From Alphaproteobacteria bacterium (GTDB taxonomy: Bacteria; Pseudomonadota; Alphaproteobacteria; ATCC43930; CGMCC-115725), in NCBI GenBank assembly GCA_030039975.1, contig JASHUO010000116.1, forward strand, positions 1 to 5,370: a stretch of DNA of 5,370 nucleotides, given 5' to 3'. The position numbers and the translations under genes were made by a program. Positions 4,841-5,370 of the stretch are shown here, one piece after another (positions within the stretch are counted from its first letter, which is position 1; each line of letters begins with the position of its first letter). The notes below the pieces were generated by a model. The model searched no databases, had not been told where the DNA came from, and saw nothing but the letters and a program-made list of their open reading frames with translations.

Positions 4841-5370
4841 ATGCTGCAACTCGTACTCTACAACGTAACCAACGGGCTGATCATCGGCGCCTTTTACGTG
4901 CTGATGGCGCTGGGGTTGTCGCTCATCCTCAACCTCAGCAACGTCAGCAATTTCGCCCATGGCAATTTCCTCGCCCTCGGCGGCTATATCGCCTTCGTGA
5001 TCTCCCCCTATACCGGCTTCTGGGGGGCGCTGTTGCTGTCGCCGCTCGTGGCCGCGCTGTTCGGCTTCATCATCGAGCGGCTGATGATCCGCCGAGTCTA
5101 TGGCCGCGACCCCGTTTACAGCCTGCTGCTGACCTTCGGCCTCGCCTTCATCATCCAGGACGTGTGCCGCTATATCTGGGGGCCGAACGGGCTGCCGCTC
5201 GGCATCCCCGACGCCATGGCGCAGCCGCTCAGCGCCAGTCTCTTCTTCATCACCTGGTATCGAGTCTTTATGGTCGCGATCGTGATCATCGCCGTGGCCG
5301 GGCTGTTCGCCTTCCTGCGCTTCAGCCGGGTCGGCATGCGCATCCGCGCGGGCACGCTCGACCTCGATAC
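4841..5370 (+). CDS. livH: LivH-like branched-chain amino acid ABC transporter permease, C-terminus beyond the window edge
   Basis: Translation from 4841 stays open to the right edge (176 codons plus two bases). The N-terminus carries the LivH signature: NGLIIGAFYVLMALGLSLIL (11-30), then NVSNFAHGNFLALGGY (34-49) with the conserved NFAHG at 37-41. Hydrophobic segments fall near 10-31, 42-57, 60-79, 94-110 and 140-160, and the RFSRVGMRIRAGTLDLD stretch (160-176) matches the region where the family reads TRxGxxxRA, leading to the cytoplasmic coupling loop. LivH is one of two membrane subunits, with LivM, of the Liv/HAAT importers and is usually about 290-300 aa, so roughly 60 percent is present. 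It follows the binding-protein gene by 70 nt, and livM, livG and livF homologues would be expected further right. Substrate is set mainly by the binding protein, so the symbol denotes family and not proven leucine transport. Confidence 0.93.
   Translation, partial: MLQLVLYNVTNGLIIGAFYVLMALGLSLILNLSNVSNFAHGNFLALGGYIAFVISPYTGFWGALLLSPLVAALFGFIIERLMIRRVYGRDPVYSLLLTFGLAFIIQDVCRYIWGPNGLPLGIPDAMAQPLSASLFFITWYRVFMVAIVIIAVAGLFAFLRFSRVGMRIRAGTLDLD

Overview
This is a 5.4 kb stretch of GC-rich bacterial chromosome. The codon style, the Tat-exported solute-binding protein, the LivH-type permease and the gene families present suggest an alphaproteobacterium (Rhodospirillales or Hyphomicrobiales-like). 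That placement is inference from style and gene content; there is no marker gene in the window.

Layout. Three genes lie on the minus strand on the left and three on the plus strand on the right, diverging from a 119-bp gap at 2436-2554. Reading leftward from the gap: an aminoglycoside-phosphotransferase-fold kinase of the acyl-CoA-dehydrogenase-associated type (2435-1368); a DUF1345 membrane protein whose GTG start overlaps the kinase stop by 4 nt (1371-670); a gap with a terminator-like hairpin; then a TadD-like TPR lipoprotein (538 to the left edge, C-terminus missing). Reading rightward: an L-aspartate dehydrogenase-family protein (2555-3379); a 134-nt leader region with a UUCG-capped hairpin; a branched-chain-amino-acid-type ABC solute-binding protein with a twin-arginine signal (3514-4770); a gap with a perfect 28-nt palindrome; and a LivH-like permease that runs off the right edge (4841 onward).

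How the genes fit together. The solute-binding protein and permease are the start of a Liv/HAAT-type ABC importer; LivM, LivG and LivF homologues probably follow outside the window. The dehydrogenase just upstream, on the same strand, may act on an imported amino or carboxylic acid, but it is not next to nadA or nadC, so a role in NAD synthesis is not supported here. The kinase and DUF1345 protein are probably co-transcribed; their substrates cannot be read from sequence.

All six genes belong to recognisable families and there is no mobile element, CRISPR array, RNA gene or defence cassette. I do not see an undescribed system. The points worth a second look are regulatory: the 28-nt palindrome between binding protein and permease, the UUCG hairpin and start-stop element before the binding protein, and the shared promoter-like palindrome in the divergent gap.
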